Part shown: one piece after another, positions 45,298 through 55,248 of the stretch
Position numbering within the stretch: position 1 is the stretch's first letter
Layout: each line of letters begins with the position of its first letter
Source: Triangularia verruculosa
Lineage: Eukaryota > Ascomycota > Sordariomycetes > Sordariales > Podosporaceae
NCBI GenBank assembly: GCA_033296885.1
Contig: MU863918.1
Coordinates: 124,001-188,000 of the forward strand
Reading direction: 5' to 3'
Length of the DNA stretch: 64,000 bases
Made by a program: the position numbers and the translations under genes
Notes under the pieces: model-generated
The model's input: the letters and a program-made list of their open reading frames with translations, nothing else
Told to the model about the DNA's origin: nothing
Database searches by the model: none

Positions 45298-46661
45298 TTA
45301 AAAGTCCTCGTCAAAGGCGAAGTCGCCGCCGTTCTCGTTCTTGCTCTCCTCACCAGCCTCCTCAAACTTCTTGGTGCTGTTCATGACACCAGCCTTCTGG
45401 TACTCGCCGACACGCTTCTCGAAGAAGTTGGTCTTGCCGCCCAGGGAGATGTTCTCCATGAAGTCGAATGGGTTCGTGGAGCGGTAGATCTTCTCATTAC
45501 CAAGAGCAACAAGGAGTCTGTCAGCGACGAACTCAATGTACTGCTTCATGAGGTTGGAGTTCATGCCGAGCAGAGCGCAAGGAAGGGCCTCAGTGAGGAA
45601 TTCCTGCTCGATCGTAACGGCATCACGAATGATATCCTCAACGACCTGCTTGCTAGGTCTGTTGTTGAGGTGGGAGAACAGAAGGCAGGCGAAGTCAGTG
45701 TGGAGACCCTCGTCACGAGAGATGAGCTCGTTGGAGAAGGTGAGACCGGGCATGAGGCCACGCTTCTTGAGCCAGAAGATGGAGGCGAAGGCGCCGCTGA
45801 AGAAGATACCCTCAACAGCAGCGAAGGCAACAAGGCGCTGAGCAAAGCTGGCGTCCTTGTCGGAAATCCATCGGAGAGCCCAGTCGGCCTTCTTGCGGAT
45901 GCAAGGGATGGTGTCAATGGCATTGAAGAGGTAGGTGCGCTGAGATGGCTCCTTGATGTAGGTGTCGATGAGAAGGGAGTAGGTCTCGGAGTGGATGTTC
46001 TCCATCATGATCTGGAAGCCGTAAAAGCAGCGGGCCTCGGGAATCTGGACCTCAGCGCTGAAGCGCTCGACAAGGTTCTCGTTGACAATGCCATCGGAAG
46101 CGGCGAAGAAGGCGAGGATGTGAGAGACGAAGAACTTCTCGTCATCGTTCATCTTGTTGTTCCAATCGTGAAGGTCCTTGGAGAGATCGATCTCCTCAGC
46201 AGTCCAAAAGGAAGCCTCGGCCTTCTTGTACATTTGCCAGATCTGTAAGGGTTTTAATTAGTACGCGTGATCCACTTTATGAACGCGTCCGGGTCGCGTC
46301 ACATACCTCATGGTACTTAATGGGGAACAAGACGAAGCGCTGGGGGTTCTCGGTGAGAAGTGGCTCATCGAGGAGCTCTGGCTGTTGAGCCGGTGCATCG
46401 ACTGTCTTGACCTCCTCTTGCTTGCCCTCGTACTTGGCATCAATCTCGGCCTCGAGGGTGGCAAGGTCGGCATCGAAGGGCTTGTTCTCCTTGTTGGAGG
46501 CGGAAAAGTCGAGCTTCTTGACAGGAGACTCCATCTTGAAGGCGTCGATGGCAGAGGCAGCCTGTAAAGTTTGATCGCATTAGTTTATGGACGCGTTAAG
46601 TGGTGGACGCGTAGATTAGTTCGCTACTGACCTGCTTGGAAGGCGTGATCTCGGCAGCCAT
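45298..46661 (-). CDS. RNR2: Ribonucleoside-diphosphate reductase small subunit
   Basis: Class Ia ribonucleotide reductase R2 subunit. It holds the di-iron tyrosyl-radical cofactor that drives dNTP synthesis with the R1 subunit. Exons on the minus strand 46661-46632, 46561-46307 and 46242-45298 give 409 residues. The conserved ligand segments are all present: WTAEEIDLSKD, the ENIHSETYS segment with Glu, His and the radical Tyr, VEGIFFSG, and ISRDEGLHTDF. The C-terminus FAFDEDF is the R1-docking peptide. The first exon encodes just ten residues. Both introns and the upstream flank carry ACGCGT boxes, suggesting MBF-type G1/S control. A long open frame on the other strand is a codon-bias shadow. 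Confidence 0.98.
46263..46268 (-). promoter_or_regulatory. MCB (ACGCGT) in RNR2 intron 2
   Basis: MluI cell-cycle box consensus, palindromic, in the second RNR2 intron. Part of a group of six in 1.15 kb. MBF binding inferred. Confidence 0.45.
46283..46288 (-). promoter_or_regulatory. MCB (ACGCGT) in RNR2 intron 2
   Basis: Second box in the same intron, 20 nt from the first (two helical turns), a spacing seen in paired MCB elements. Confidence 0.45.
46591..46596 (-). promoter_or_regulatory. MCB (ACGCGT) in RNR2 intron 1
   Basis: Box in the first intron, within about 70 nt of the start codon. Paired with the next box at 16 nt spacing. Confidence 0.45.
46607..46612 (-). promoter_or_regulatory. 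MCB (ACGCGT) in RNR2 intron 1
   Basis: Second box in the first intron; see the neighbouring box. Confidence 0.45.
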
Positions 46662-46886
46662 TGTGAAGGTGGTGTGGTTGTCTGAACCGAACGACGGGAG
46701 ATACAAAGGGCCCCAAAGTCAAGAAAACAAAAGGCAATTGCTTTGGTGACGACTGTGGCGGGATTGGGAGAATTGTGGTGAGTGTAGACAAAGAGAAGTT
46801 CTCAAGCAGAAGATGGGAGTCGCGAATTCCCTTAAATGCTGCACGTCTGGACAAGGCCCACTTTACTAAATCTGCACGGCAGGGAT

Positions 46887-46892
46887 ACGCGT
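46887..46892 (-). promoter_or_regulatory. MCB (ACGCGT) in RNR2 upstream flank
   Basis: About 226 nt upstream of the RNR2 start, followed 3 nt later by the one-mismatch form ACGCGA at 46895-46900. Confidence 0.5.
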
Positions 46893-47409
46893 CGACGCGA
46901 CTGTTGCTCCCGTCCAGGGGGCCCAGGCACTTTGTGCGGCGTCAGAGTGTCCTCCATCAACACCAGCCTCTCACTTGCCTGCTCCAAGAGATTCGATCCA
47001 CCAGTCCCTTGCTCCCAGTCGGCCCTCTCGCTCTTATCAGATCATCAGCCGCGCCATTGAATGCCTGTTCTAGCGGCCTGTTTCAAAGCGTTTGTCAGAG
47101 TTTATTTGGATGCAAGTTGCAACGATTTCACTACGGACCCCACCATGACACACTTGGGCCCATTCTGCCTGGAATTGCACCAGCTGAGCTTTCACTTCCA
47201 AGAATCCAAACACGCGAACTGTTCGCAGCTCCGACGGGTCCCGAGCTGTCCTTTCCAGTTTGCCCCGTGTGTTTCTCACTGGCCTGCGGTTCCCCTTGTT
47301 GCAAGACTTTTATCTTGCTGTTGCCCAGTGAGCGGCTGGGAACCTCTTTGGCTGGTGGTGGGATTGTGAGGGTTATCAGATGGGATCCTTGACCAATTCA
47401 GACAGGGAG

Positions 47410-47415
47410 ACGCGT
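47410..47415 (-). promoter_or_regulatory. MCB (ACGCGT), distal
   Basis: About 750 nt upstream of RNR2, within the spacer before the DUF4112 gene end. Weaker assignment because of distance. Confidence 0.3.
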
Positions 47416-47734
47416 CAAACCGCGTCTGGCTCGCGGCTTCATTATTAATTGATATTTGCCCAGCCCTGTTCCCGGTCTTGGAACAGTGAGACCTTTTCTC
47501 GAAGAATACACCATCCCGCTGTCTCGCAGACGAGGAAGAAAACTAATAACATTATGGAGATGTCCTTGATGTATGCTCCTGGTATCATATCCTGATGCAC
47601 CGTGGCCAATCTGTTTCCTGAACTCCTTGCTCAAAAAGACCAACAAAGGAAATATCAAAATACATCGCTCGCCATTGCCCTCCCAACGCCTGCTCCAAGC
47701 GCTTCTGACCCCTGACGTCACCTGGGCAACTGCA

Positions 47735-48650
47735 CTATCTCCGACCACCCTTCCCACGATTATCTCTGGGGTCCTGCTTGGGGGTAATTTGGCGACCTGG
47801 AAGACCTCCTCCGGTCGGGGCTCTCGGGGGCGTCAGATTCCTTACGGGAGCTACCGGTGCACTTTGCGGGGCGGCCGCTGTGTTCCCTGTCGGTCCTCCT
47901 GCCTGTCGCGCGGAGCGTGCTGGCGTTACGGCGGCTGGCGTGGCAAGCGATGGCATGGTGCCTACTCTGGTGACACCGGTTTCGACATCCCGGTCCCCTT
48001 CGGCACCTGCAAGCTCATCTGGTATCTCGACAATACTACCCGTTTCTGGATCCTGGACTACACCAGCCTGGAGCGCCTTAGCCTTTTCCGCCAAGTACGC
48101 ATCGAGGAGCCAGGCGTTCTTCGTGTTGGCGCGGTAAAAGACGTCTGCGATGTCACCGATGAGAGGAACGAAACCAATTGCGAAATCGAGCATGATGTTG
48201 GTGAACATCATGCCATAGAGACGTTTCGGGAGACCGCCGTCGACTTTGGAAGCCTTCTTGATAAGAGCCAGGGCCATGAGGAAATCGGCAAAGTCGCCAA
48301 TGCTACAATGCAATCGTTAGCCGCGAACTCTTGCTATGCTGGTCCAGGTTATAAACTTACACAGGCAACAAACCAATGATGGCAGCCCAACCAAACCGAA
48401 TAGGGATGCAGCAACAGCTGAAACCCATATCCCAGCGATACGCTCTCCGGCGAACTTTTCTCAAGATTTTTGCGTCATTCTTGGAAAGACCTTGAGGAAT
48501 AGGCCTCTCTTGAGTCTTGTACTTTGCGATCTTGCCGTTCTTGTAGACCGGGACCTTTTCAAGGTATGGGTTCTCCGAGTTGGTGTTGGTCTTGTCCTTC
48601 CCCAGCTTCTTCAGAGCCTTCTTCTCCAGGATTTTGATGGCGACGTTCAT
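47735..48650 (-). CDS. DUF4112 membrane protein
   Basis: Exons on the minus strand 48650-48361 and 48302-47735 give 285 residues. The middle shows the DUF4112 pattern: a Trp/Gly/Arg-containing entry segment (RFGWAAIIGLLPVIGDFADF) with GLxPxxGD, a second hydrophobic stretch ending FAIGFVPLIGDIADVFYRANTKN, which repeats the (P)xIGDxxDxxxxxN theme, then a soluble Pro/Ala/Gly/Arg-rich tail. The N-terminal ~70 residues are basic and presumably cytosolic. The two hydrophobic repeats could be hairpins or short spans. The family is widespread in bacteria and fungi; no biochemical role is known to me. Confidence 0.85.
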
Positions 48651-49854
48651 GGTGATTTGCTGTGATCGATGTCGATCAAAAGAAAATGAAACGAATGTTT
48701 ATGAAATAAAAAGAATGGAAACAAAACACACAGAGCACCAGAAGGGAAAAATAACAGAGGCTGAGAGTTGATATAAAAACCGTCCTTATGTTGCGGGCTC
48801 TGGCGGCTGTGGATGTTGGCCTCTCACTGATGTCAGTGGTGTACTGGTCGCGGCAGGCTCTTTGTCGGTTTCAGGTTCGCGCTTGTCAGGCCCAAGTTGG
48901 AAACACTTTTGGCGCCAGCTTCAACGAACCACAGGGTCGGGATGTTGGTCTCTGGGGTGTTTGGGACTCTGGAGAGACAAGGTCAAGTCAAAAAGCGCCA
49001 GCTGGGCGGTGGCAGCTCCCGCCTTGCTTTATGTTCTCTGGCTGGCCTCATGGCTTTAACTCTAGTCTGGTGCATCAAACATGCGATTTGCCTGTGACGC
49101 TGTCTTGTTTCCGCGTGATGACGTTCTTGGGCGACCTCCCTGCAGCTTCAAGATCCAACCCCTGTCCGGTGTGCCGCTGTGGCGCAGGACTGCGTGTGCA
49201 GTTGCCGGTTGGCCTCTGGCAGATGCGCCCGGCTGGTGTGGGGTGTGGGGCATTGCACCGCCACATCCGCTCCTGGCAGAAGCTTAACTGGAGCGTAATG
49301 TGGCGTTCGATTCCCGGTCTGGTGGGGTTACTCGGGCTCTAGCCACACCTCAGTTGGGTTCTGCGAACATCTCCAGTTCTGAGCCAGTGGAGACAAATCA
49401 ATACCGTCCACGTCTGCACACGTCTCTCTCGTCCCAGAATTCATGGTTGACCCGCCGATAGCGTTTGTCGACAGCTCTCACCCGATTCGACCGCACACCT
49501 GAGGCCTTTCTTCGCTCTACCTATCATCCCCCTGCTTGGATCTTGCAAAATTTTCATCTTGCTCATCCAGTCTAAACCTTGGGCGCACGCATTTCGGTGG
49601 GGAACTCACACCTTTGCGATTTGGCGGTCCAAGCCTGAACCCGCCGAGCCAGCGAGCCCCTCACCAAACAAACACAGCTCGACCGGCCAGAACCACAGGC
49701 CACCTACCCACAACAACCCCAACCTAGATCCGCAAAGTAGGTAGGTTCCAAGTGACTTGGACCAGCTTTGCGCGTTGCTGCCCTACAGACCACTCCAAGG
49801 AAATCCGACTGTTGATATGCTACACCATAGCAATCTGCCATAGCCGACAACAAG
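48651..49854. other. Divergent promoter region, DUF4112 gene / DCP2
   Basis: Spacer of 1.2 kb holding both promoters. Several overlapping open frames at 48790-49340 on both strands have no recognisable features. No RNA gene seen. Confidence 0.5.
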
Positions 49855-52728
49855 ATGCAACTCGAGGATTGTATGTATCTTCCCTGATACCGCTTTTGGA
49901 TGCCCACCCGTTGACTCGTTTACACAGGGTTGGACGATCTTTGTGTCCGATTCATCATAAACCTGCCCAAAGAGGATCTATCATCTGTTGCCCGCATCTG
50001 CTTTCAAGTAGAAGAGGCACAATGGTTCTACGAAGATTTTATCCGTCCTTTGGACCCGACGCTCCCTTCGATGTCGCTCCGAAGTTTCTGTCTCCGTATC
50101 TTCCAACACTGTCCACTGTTGGCCTCCTTCTCCGCCGAAAACCATATGCGAGCGTTCGAGGAGTTCCTCCAATATAAGACCAGAGTCCCTGTCAGAGGAG
50201 CCATCCTGTTGAATGAGGCCATGGACTCGACTGTGTTGGTCAAAGGCTGGAAGAAGGGCGCCAACTGGAGTTTTCCCAGAGGCAAGATTAACAAGGACGA
50301 AGATGATTTGGACTGCGCCATTCGAGAGGTTTACGAGGAAACAGGTTTCGACATCCGGGAGGCGGGGCTAGTGCCTAGGGACGACGAAGTGAAGTACATT
50401 CAAATGTCAATGCGGGACCAGCAAATCCGCCTCTACGTTTTCCGAAACGTTCCCATGGACACCAACTTCCACCCAAAAACCAGGAAGGAGATCAGCAAGA
50501 TTCAATGGTACAAGCTCTCAGAGCTGCCCGCCTTCCGCAACCGCAAGGGAAATCAGCAGGACGACGCGGCTGCGGCTTCCAATGCGAACAAGTTCTACAT
50601 GGTGGCCCCCTTTTTGGTCCAACTCAAGAAATGGGTTCAACAGCAAAAGCAGAAGGACGCGGCTCGCGGAGCCCAGGTGCCTGTCCAGATCCCCATCGAA
50701 GAACCTCTCACAGAAGATGACCTCGGTGCTCAAACGGAGCCTGTTGCTGGGCCCACGGAGATCATCGAAACTATTGAAGGGGCGACTCTTGAGCTCCAGC
50801 GCCTTCTCCAGGTGCAGCCTCCCCCAAGTGGAACACATGCGAACGTACACCCAGCTACGACAGCGACGTCCGCCAACAAAGGTAACGCGTTATTGGCCCT
50901 CCTTCAAAAAAATACCGAAACCGAGGAGCCTCATGTTCCTCAAGGATATCATGAGCAGCCACAGCAGCATCAGCGGATGCCGCAGCAACAGCACCAATAC
51001 TACCAACAACAGCAATACGGTAATCCGGTCCCGCATACACCGTTGGAACTCACCTACACGACCGCTCCCGAGCCGCATACACCACATCATCATCATCCAA
51101 CCAACCGATTACCTGTTCTACCTAACCAGCCGCCGCCCAAGTTCCCTATCCAACCCCATGCGAATCACAATGTCTCCCAGGAATATTTCAGTCAGCAACG
51201 GGCGCCCCCGCAAATGCAGCCTCAGACCTACGGCGGGAATCCATACGTGGGTGGTCCACGGCCAGTACAGAAAGAGCCTGTTCTCTTGCACCCACAACCC
51301 TTGCCCCCTCAGGTTCAGCAATCTCTCCTGACCAGGGGTATTCTGCAAACACCGAACATCCCCGAGACTGCCGGCCATCATGGCATGCAAGCATCACAGG
51401 GAGGCCCCCATTCCTTTCGGTCTCAGGGGCAAGACGACCATCGTTATCACAACCAGGCGGCGCCGCCCAAGGCCGCTCCTCAGTTGACACAACATCACAT
51501 GTCTCTTCTGAATGCTTTCAAGAGCGATGCCCGAACACAGGAGAGCACACCGGTTGCCACCCCCCAGAGCGATATCACGCCTGCGGAACAGCAACCTCCT
51601 GGATATCCGTCTGGCCAGGGCTGGCCCAGTGGATCTTCAACTCAGGCTCCCATTCCTGGTGCGCAGTATTCTCCGCACCATGCGGCGAATGTTTCCCAAG
51701 GATATAGTGAGCGTTTCGGACCTCAGGCTCAGCATCCCGTAGCTCCTCAAGTATCGCACCACACCGCGAACCCTGCCGTGGCTCCAAGGCAACCGCAGTC
51801 GGCGGATTCGCATCGTTCAGCATTACTAGACATGTTCAAGAAGCCCGGCCGTGGGAGCCCTCTGAGCAACGAGGTCACGAGGGCTTCCCTCAAGCCCGAG
51901 AGCGGACGTGCGGTCTATGTGTCGGCGAATGTCCCCTCCTATGGTGGGCCCTCCAATGCCGAAGCCATTGCCAGGGCTGCAGAGGCCAACGGTGCGCCCA
52001 TTCAGATGAACCCAGAGCACAATCTGCCATACAGAGCAGTTCAGCTCCTCACGCGTCCCAAGCAACCCGAGTCAGCTCAGAGTAACGACTCAATGGACTC
52101 GCAAATACATCGACTTCAGAGGCGCTTGAGTCCCCAGCGGAAGGATGCCAGGAACTCAGGTTCTGGTCTCCCGTCTCCTCGAGACCGGTCTTTATTCCAT
52201 CAGCTTGATCAGGAAACGAAGAGGTCTCCTCAGCTTCCAGCGGCCCAAGCGGCCAGCCTTCCGTATGTCCAGCCTCAGCGCCAATCGCCATATGCGAGTC
52301 CTACTTTCCCACCTCAGCAACCTGTCGCTGTGCCCCAGCAACAGCATCAGCAATACCAGCATCATCAGCGTCAACCTAGTGGCAACGCGGATCAGAAGCA
52401 GAAGTTGCTGTCGCTCTTTGGAAAGGCCCAGCCCTCACCGACTGGGCTTTCGGCAAACGGCAAGATGAAGGAGCCCATGGCATATGACCAGGTCCGATCT
52501 GCTACTCCCAAATCGAGAGTTGCGTCTCTTGCGTCGACGGGCAACGGCGGCGGTACCGCTCCTTCGGCCACCGGTGTTGAGAATGTTCACGCAACTGGCA
52601 ATAGCAGTAGGGTCCCCAGTGCGACTAACTCCCGCCGGGGCAGCCAGACTCCTATTTCCCCAGCGGACAGGAACTTTTTGCTTTCTTATCTGGAGTCTGT
52701 TTCCAATCAGGCGCGATCTCAGACATGA
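49855..52728 (+). CDS. DCP2: mRNA decapping enzyme Dcp2
   Basis: Removes the m7G cap from mRNA with activator Dcp1, committing it to 5'-3' decay in the cytoplasm and P-bodies. Exons 49855-49870 and 49928-52728 give 938 residues. The N-terminal regulatory domain begins in the first exon (MQLEDWLDDLCVRFIINLP). The Nudix domain follows; its Nudix box spans 124-146 (GKINKDEDDLDCAIREVYEE then TGF) with catalytic Glu139, Glu142 and Glu143. Box B-like sequence follows. The C-terminal ~680 residues are Gln/Pro/His-rich and disordered, but contain five short Leu-rich motifs at about 325-331, 531-537, 636-643, 830-837 and 920-927, of the kind that bind Edc3 and other decapping factors. The first coding exon is 16 nt. 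Confidence 0.96.
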
Positions 52729-53463
52729 TGATGTCCGGGCTTGGAGTATGGTCTAGGGTAGTCATTCACGTTTTCAAGGGTGGTTTTGGTGGTTTTCATG
52801 GTGGTGTGGTATTTGTGATTTTTTGTAACAGAGCATTGGTGGTTGTAATTTGGGGGGCCGGTGCATAACATCAAAGCGAACTTGTTTTATGGTTTCACAT
52901 TTTTGCAGCGATCTATGCATATGGAGCTGGCTTTTAGAGTAAGTTACTTAGGTATTGAAAGTAGTTTTGTACCATGATAACTCTGGCCCTCGGTGATGAT
53001 TTTAGACAGAACTAGACCAATTGGCTATCGCTGTTACGGTATCGTGGTGTCGTGAGGCACGGGAAGAAGGTGGGCTGATGTTTGCCTTCTTCGAATATCT
53101 GTGCTCCCCCACGTAAAGCAGACCACCACACGAGCTTGGGAATTGCTTGGCTGCCCCCCTTTTCAGATGGGAAAGGGCTGAAAATGAGGTCTCGCTATGG
53201 CTGTGATGAGGAGTTGGGGTGGATCATGCCATTTTGTGATGCTTTGTGGGCGTTGGAGAAGGGATTGTTGGGATGAAGGAGGTATAAGACGAGGCAAAGC
53301 TCTAGAGTATAATTTAGAGCACCTATGGCTGTTCACTTTTCATCAACCGTAACGGCTGGAAATATATCGGGACATTGACAGCAACTTATAGAGAGGTTCA
53401 TCGGCATCACACCCCAAACACCTCTGTATTCATACCAATCGCGCCTGCACCAAGGCTTGCAAG
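52729..53463. other. Spacer DCP2 / short-chain dehydrogenase
   Basis: DCP2 3' UTR (GT-rich at 52770-52860) and promoter of the short-chain dehydrogenase gene. Nothing else recognised. Confidence 0.5.
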
Positions 53464-54548
53464 ATGCTCTACACTCCAACACCCGACACCCTTTACCACC
53501 CTCCACCGCATCACGTCGACCCCTTAGGCTATTCCCGCCTCGCAATCATAACCGGCTGCTCTTCTGGGATCGGCCTCGCCACGACCCAGCTCTTCCTCGC
53601 GCACCAGTTCCAAGTCGTCGGGTTAGACATCTCACCATTTGACTACAACCTACTCCGAGTGGAAGACCACGGCCGGTTCCACTTCCACCTAGGCGACCTC
53701 ACGCAACCGGGTCAGATCGAACAAGGAATCCAAATCGCCAATCACTTTGGGTTAGTATTCCCCCCCTTTCCTTTCCCCGTATCCCACCCACTCAAAAGAA
53801 AACACTGACACCTCCACCACCACCACCACCAGCGGCCGAATCGACGTGCTAATCAACGTCGCCGGCGTCCTTGACAACTTCGCCTCGGCCGACGGCGTGA
53901 CAGACGCAGACTGGGACCGCGTCCTCGCAACCAACCTCACCGTCCCCGTGAAAATGATGCGCGCCGTCATCCCCCACCTCAAACAGCGACCAGAAGGCGG
54001 CGTGATCATCAACGTGGCTAGCACAGCCGGGAAAAGCGGTGCTGTTGCCGGTGTGGCATACACTGCTTCCAAACACGGACTCGTAATCCTTTCCCCACCA
54101 CCCCTCTTACCTACCTATCAATACTAACACCCCCAACAAAAAAACAGATCGGAGCAACCAAAAACGTCGCCTGGCGGTTCAGAAACGAGGGGATCCGCGC
54201 CAACGCCGTTCTCCCCGGCGCAGTAGACTCCTCCGTGGGCAACAGGATCGCAGAACAGAAAAAGGGAGAAGGAGGGGTGGATTTGGAAGGGTACAAAGCT
54301 GTTGAGTGAGTATATATATATATATATTTAATTCCTTTTACACAACCCCAAATAAAACGAAAAAAGGGGTTCGCTAACAAGAGATAAAAAAAAGACCAGT
54401 CCACGCCCTCCAAGCAAAAGCCATGGAAACAGCAGCACCCATCACGGCGCTCGAGGTCGCCAAGACGATCCTCTTCCTCGCCAGCGATCAGGCGAGGACG
54501 ATCAATGGGGTTGAGTTGCCTGTTGATCGTGCCTGGGGAGTTGTTTAG
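53464..54548 (+). CDS. Short-chain dehydrogenase/reductase
   Basis: NAD(P)-dependent oxidoreductase of the classical SDR type; substrate unknown. Exons 53464-53750, 53833-54082, 54148-54305 and 54395-54548 give 282 residues. Cofactor motif TGCSSGIG at 30-37, LINVAG around 102-107, catalytic Ser159, Tyr172 and Lys176 (YTASK), and the post-catalytic NAVLPGAV. Asp55 in VGLDIS after the second beta strand suggests NAD rather than NADP preference. The third intron contains a (TA)n run and ends with an AAAG acceptor at 54394; a more canonical CAG five bases later would shift the frame and destroy the family C-terminus (ITALEVAKTILFLASD). No cluster partners nearby. Confidence 0.9.
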
Positions 54549-55248
54549 TCCTATTCTTTTTTTTTTTTTTTTTTTTTTTTTAGATAACGGATTGTAGTGG
54601 TATCAAGTGTTTCTGATGGCAGGACTTGGCCCGATTTTGGATTTCATTTTTTTGCCTCCTAGTTTGTTCTCTTAACAGGCAGAAAATCTAGTTTGATGTT
54701 ATCCTGTCCTACGTAGATTCTCATTACTCAATAGAAAACATAATATCATCAATCACTCCGGTCTGGTCGCCATCAGGAGACCTCTCGAGTGATCAACTTT
54801 ATCGCTCCTTGAAAATCAGCCAACCCCACCCTGACGTAGCGAACAAACCACAAACCCCACCTGACAGATGCGGGGAAGGTGGGGAATCTCAGCCCTATGT
54901 TGAACGTTTCCCATCTTTCTGGTGCCCTCATCTCACATGTGAATACAAAGGGGAGGCCAGTGATAACGGGTTACATTAACATTGCCTACAAGTACCAATT
55001 GCTACAATAGAAACAAGGTGCCAAGTGAAACCGTCCTAGGTTCCTCCACAATCTTCTGAGCCCGTTGTTCAACAGACGTCTCTGTTCTCGGGTGAACATA
55101 GGTGTAGGGCTTTTAACCATAGGGTATCCTTCAACGCCTACTATAGGTTGCCAAACCCATACTCGCCTAACTTTTCGGACCAAACAAATCTCCCCAGACC
55201 AAACAAATGCGCCGACTGTAATCCCCTTTATGACGAGGTTTCGCCCCC
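54549..55248. other. Convergent 3' region with T25 tract
   Basis: Holds the 3' ends of the SDR gene and the RRM gene. A run of 25 T lies at 54557-54581, 9 nt after the SDR stop. The rest is unremarkable. Confidence 0.55.
54557..54581 (+). repeat. Homopolymer run of 25 T
   Basis: Uninterrupted T tract immediately after the SDR stop codon. Likely part of the 3' UTR; could also be an artefact-prone spot for sequencing or the trace of a poly(A)-tailed insertion on the minus strand. Confidence 0.9.

Larger units (their letters stand above)
46662..47734. other. RNR2 upstream region
   Basis: Both flanking genes lie on the minus strand, so this is the RNR2 promoter (left) and the 3' UTR of the DUF4112 gene (right). 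Contains ACGCGT boxes at 46887 and 47410 and an exact CRE palindrome (TGACGTCA, 47713-47720) just past the DUF4112 stop. No gene. Confidence 0.5.

Noticed and set aside
45286..46248. 320-codon open frame antisense to RNR2
   Set aside because: Exact mirror of a strongly conserved exon with high codon bias; Leu/Val/Glu-rich translation is the usual shadow.
47713..47720. Perfect CRE palindrome TGACGTCA
   Set aside because: Lies just downstream of the DUF4112 stop and over 1 kb from the RNR2 start; single occurrence, no promoter context.
50582..51331. 249-codon frame inside DCP2
   Set aside because: Frame-shifted shadow of the Gln/Pro-rich Dcp2 tail.
52729..55248. Secondary-metabolite cluster around the SDR gene
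   Set aside because: No synthase, P450, transporter or cluster-type regulator is adjacent.
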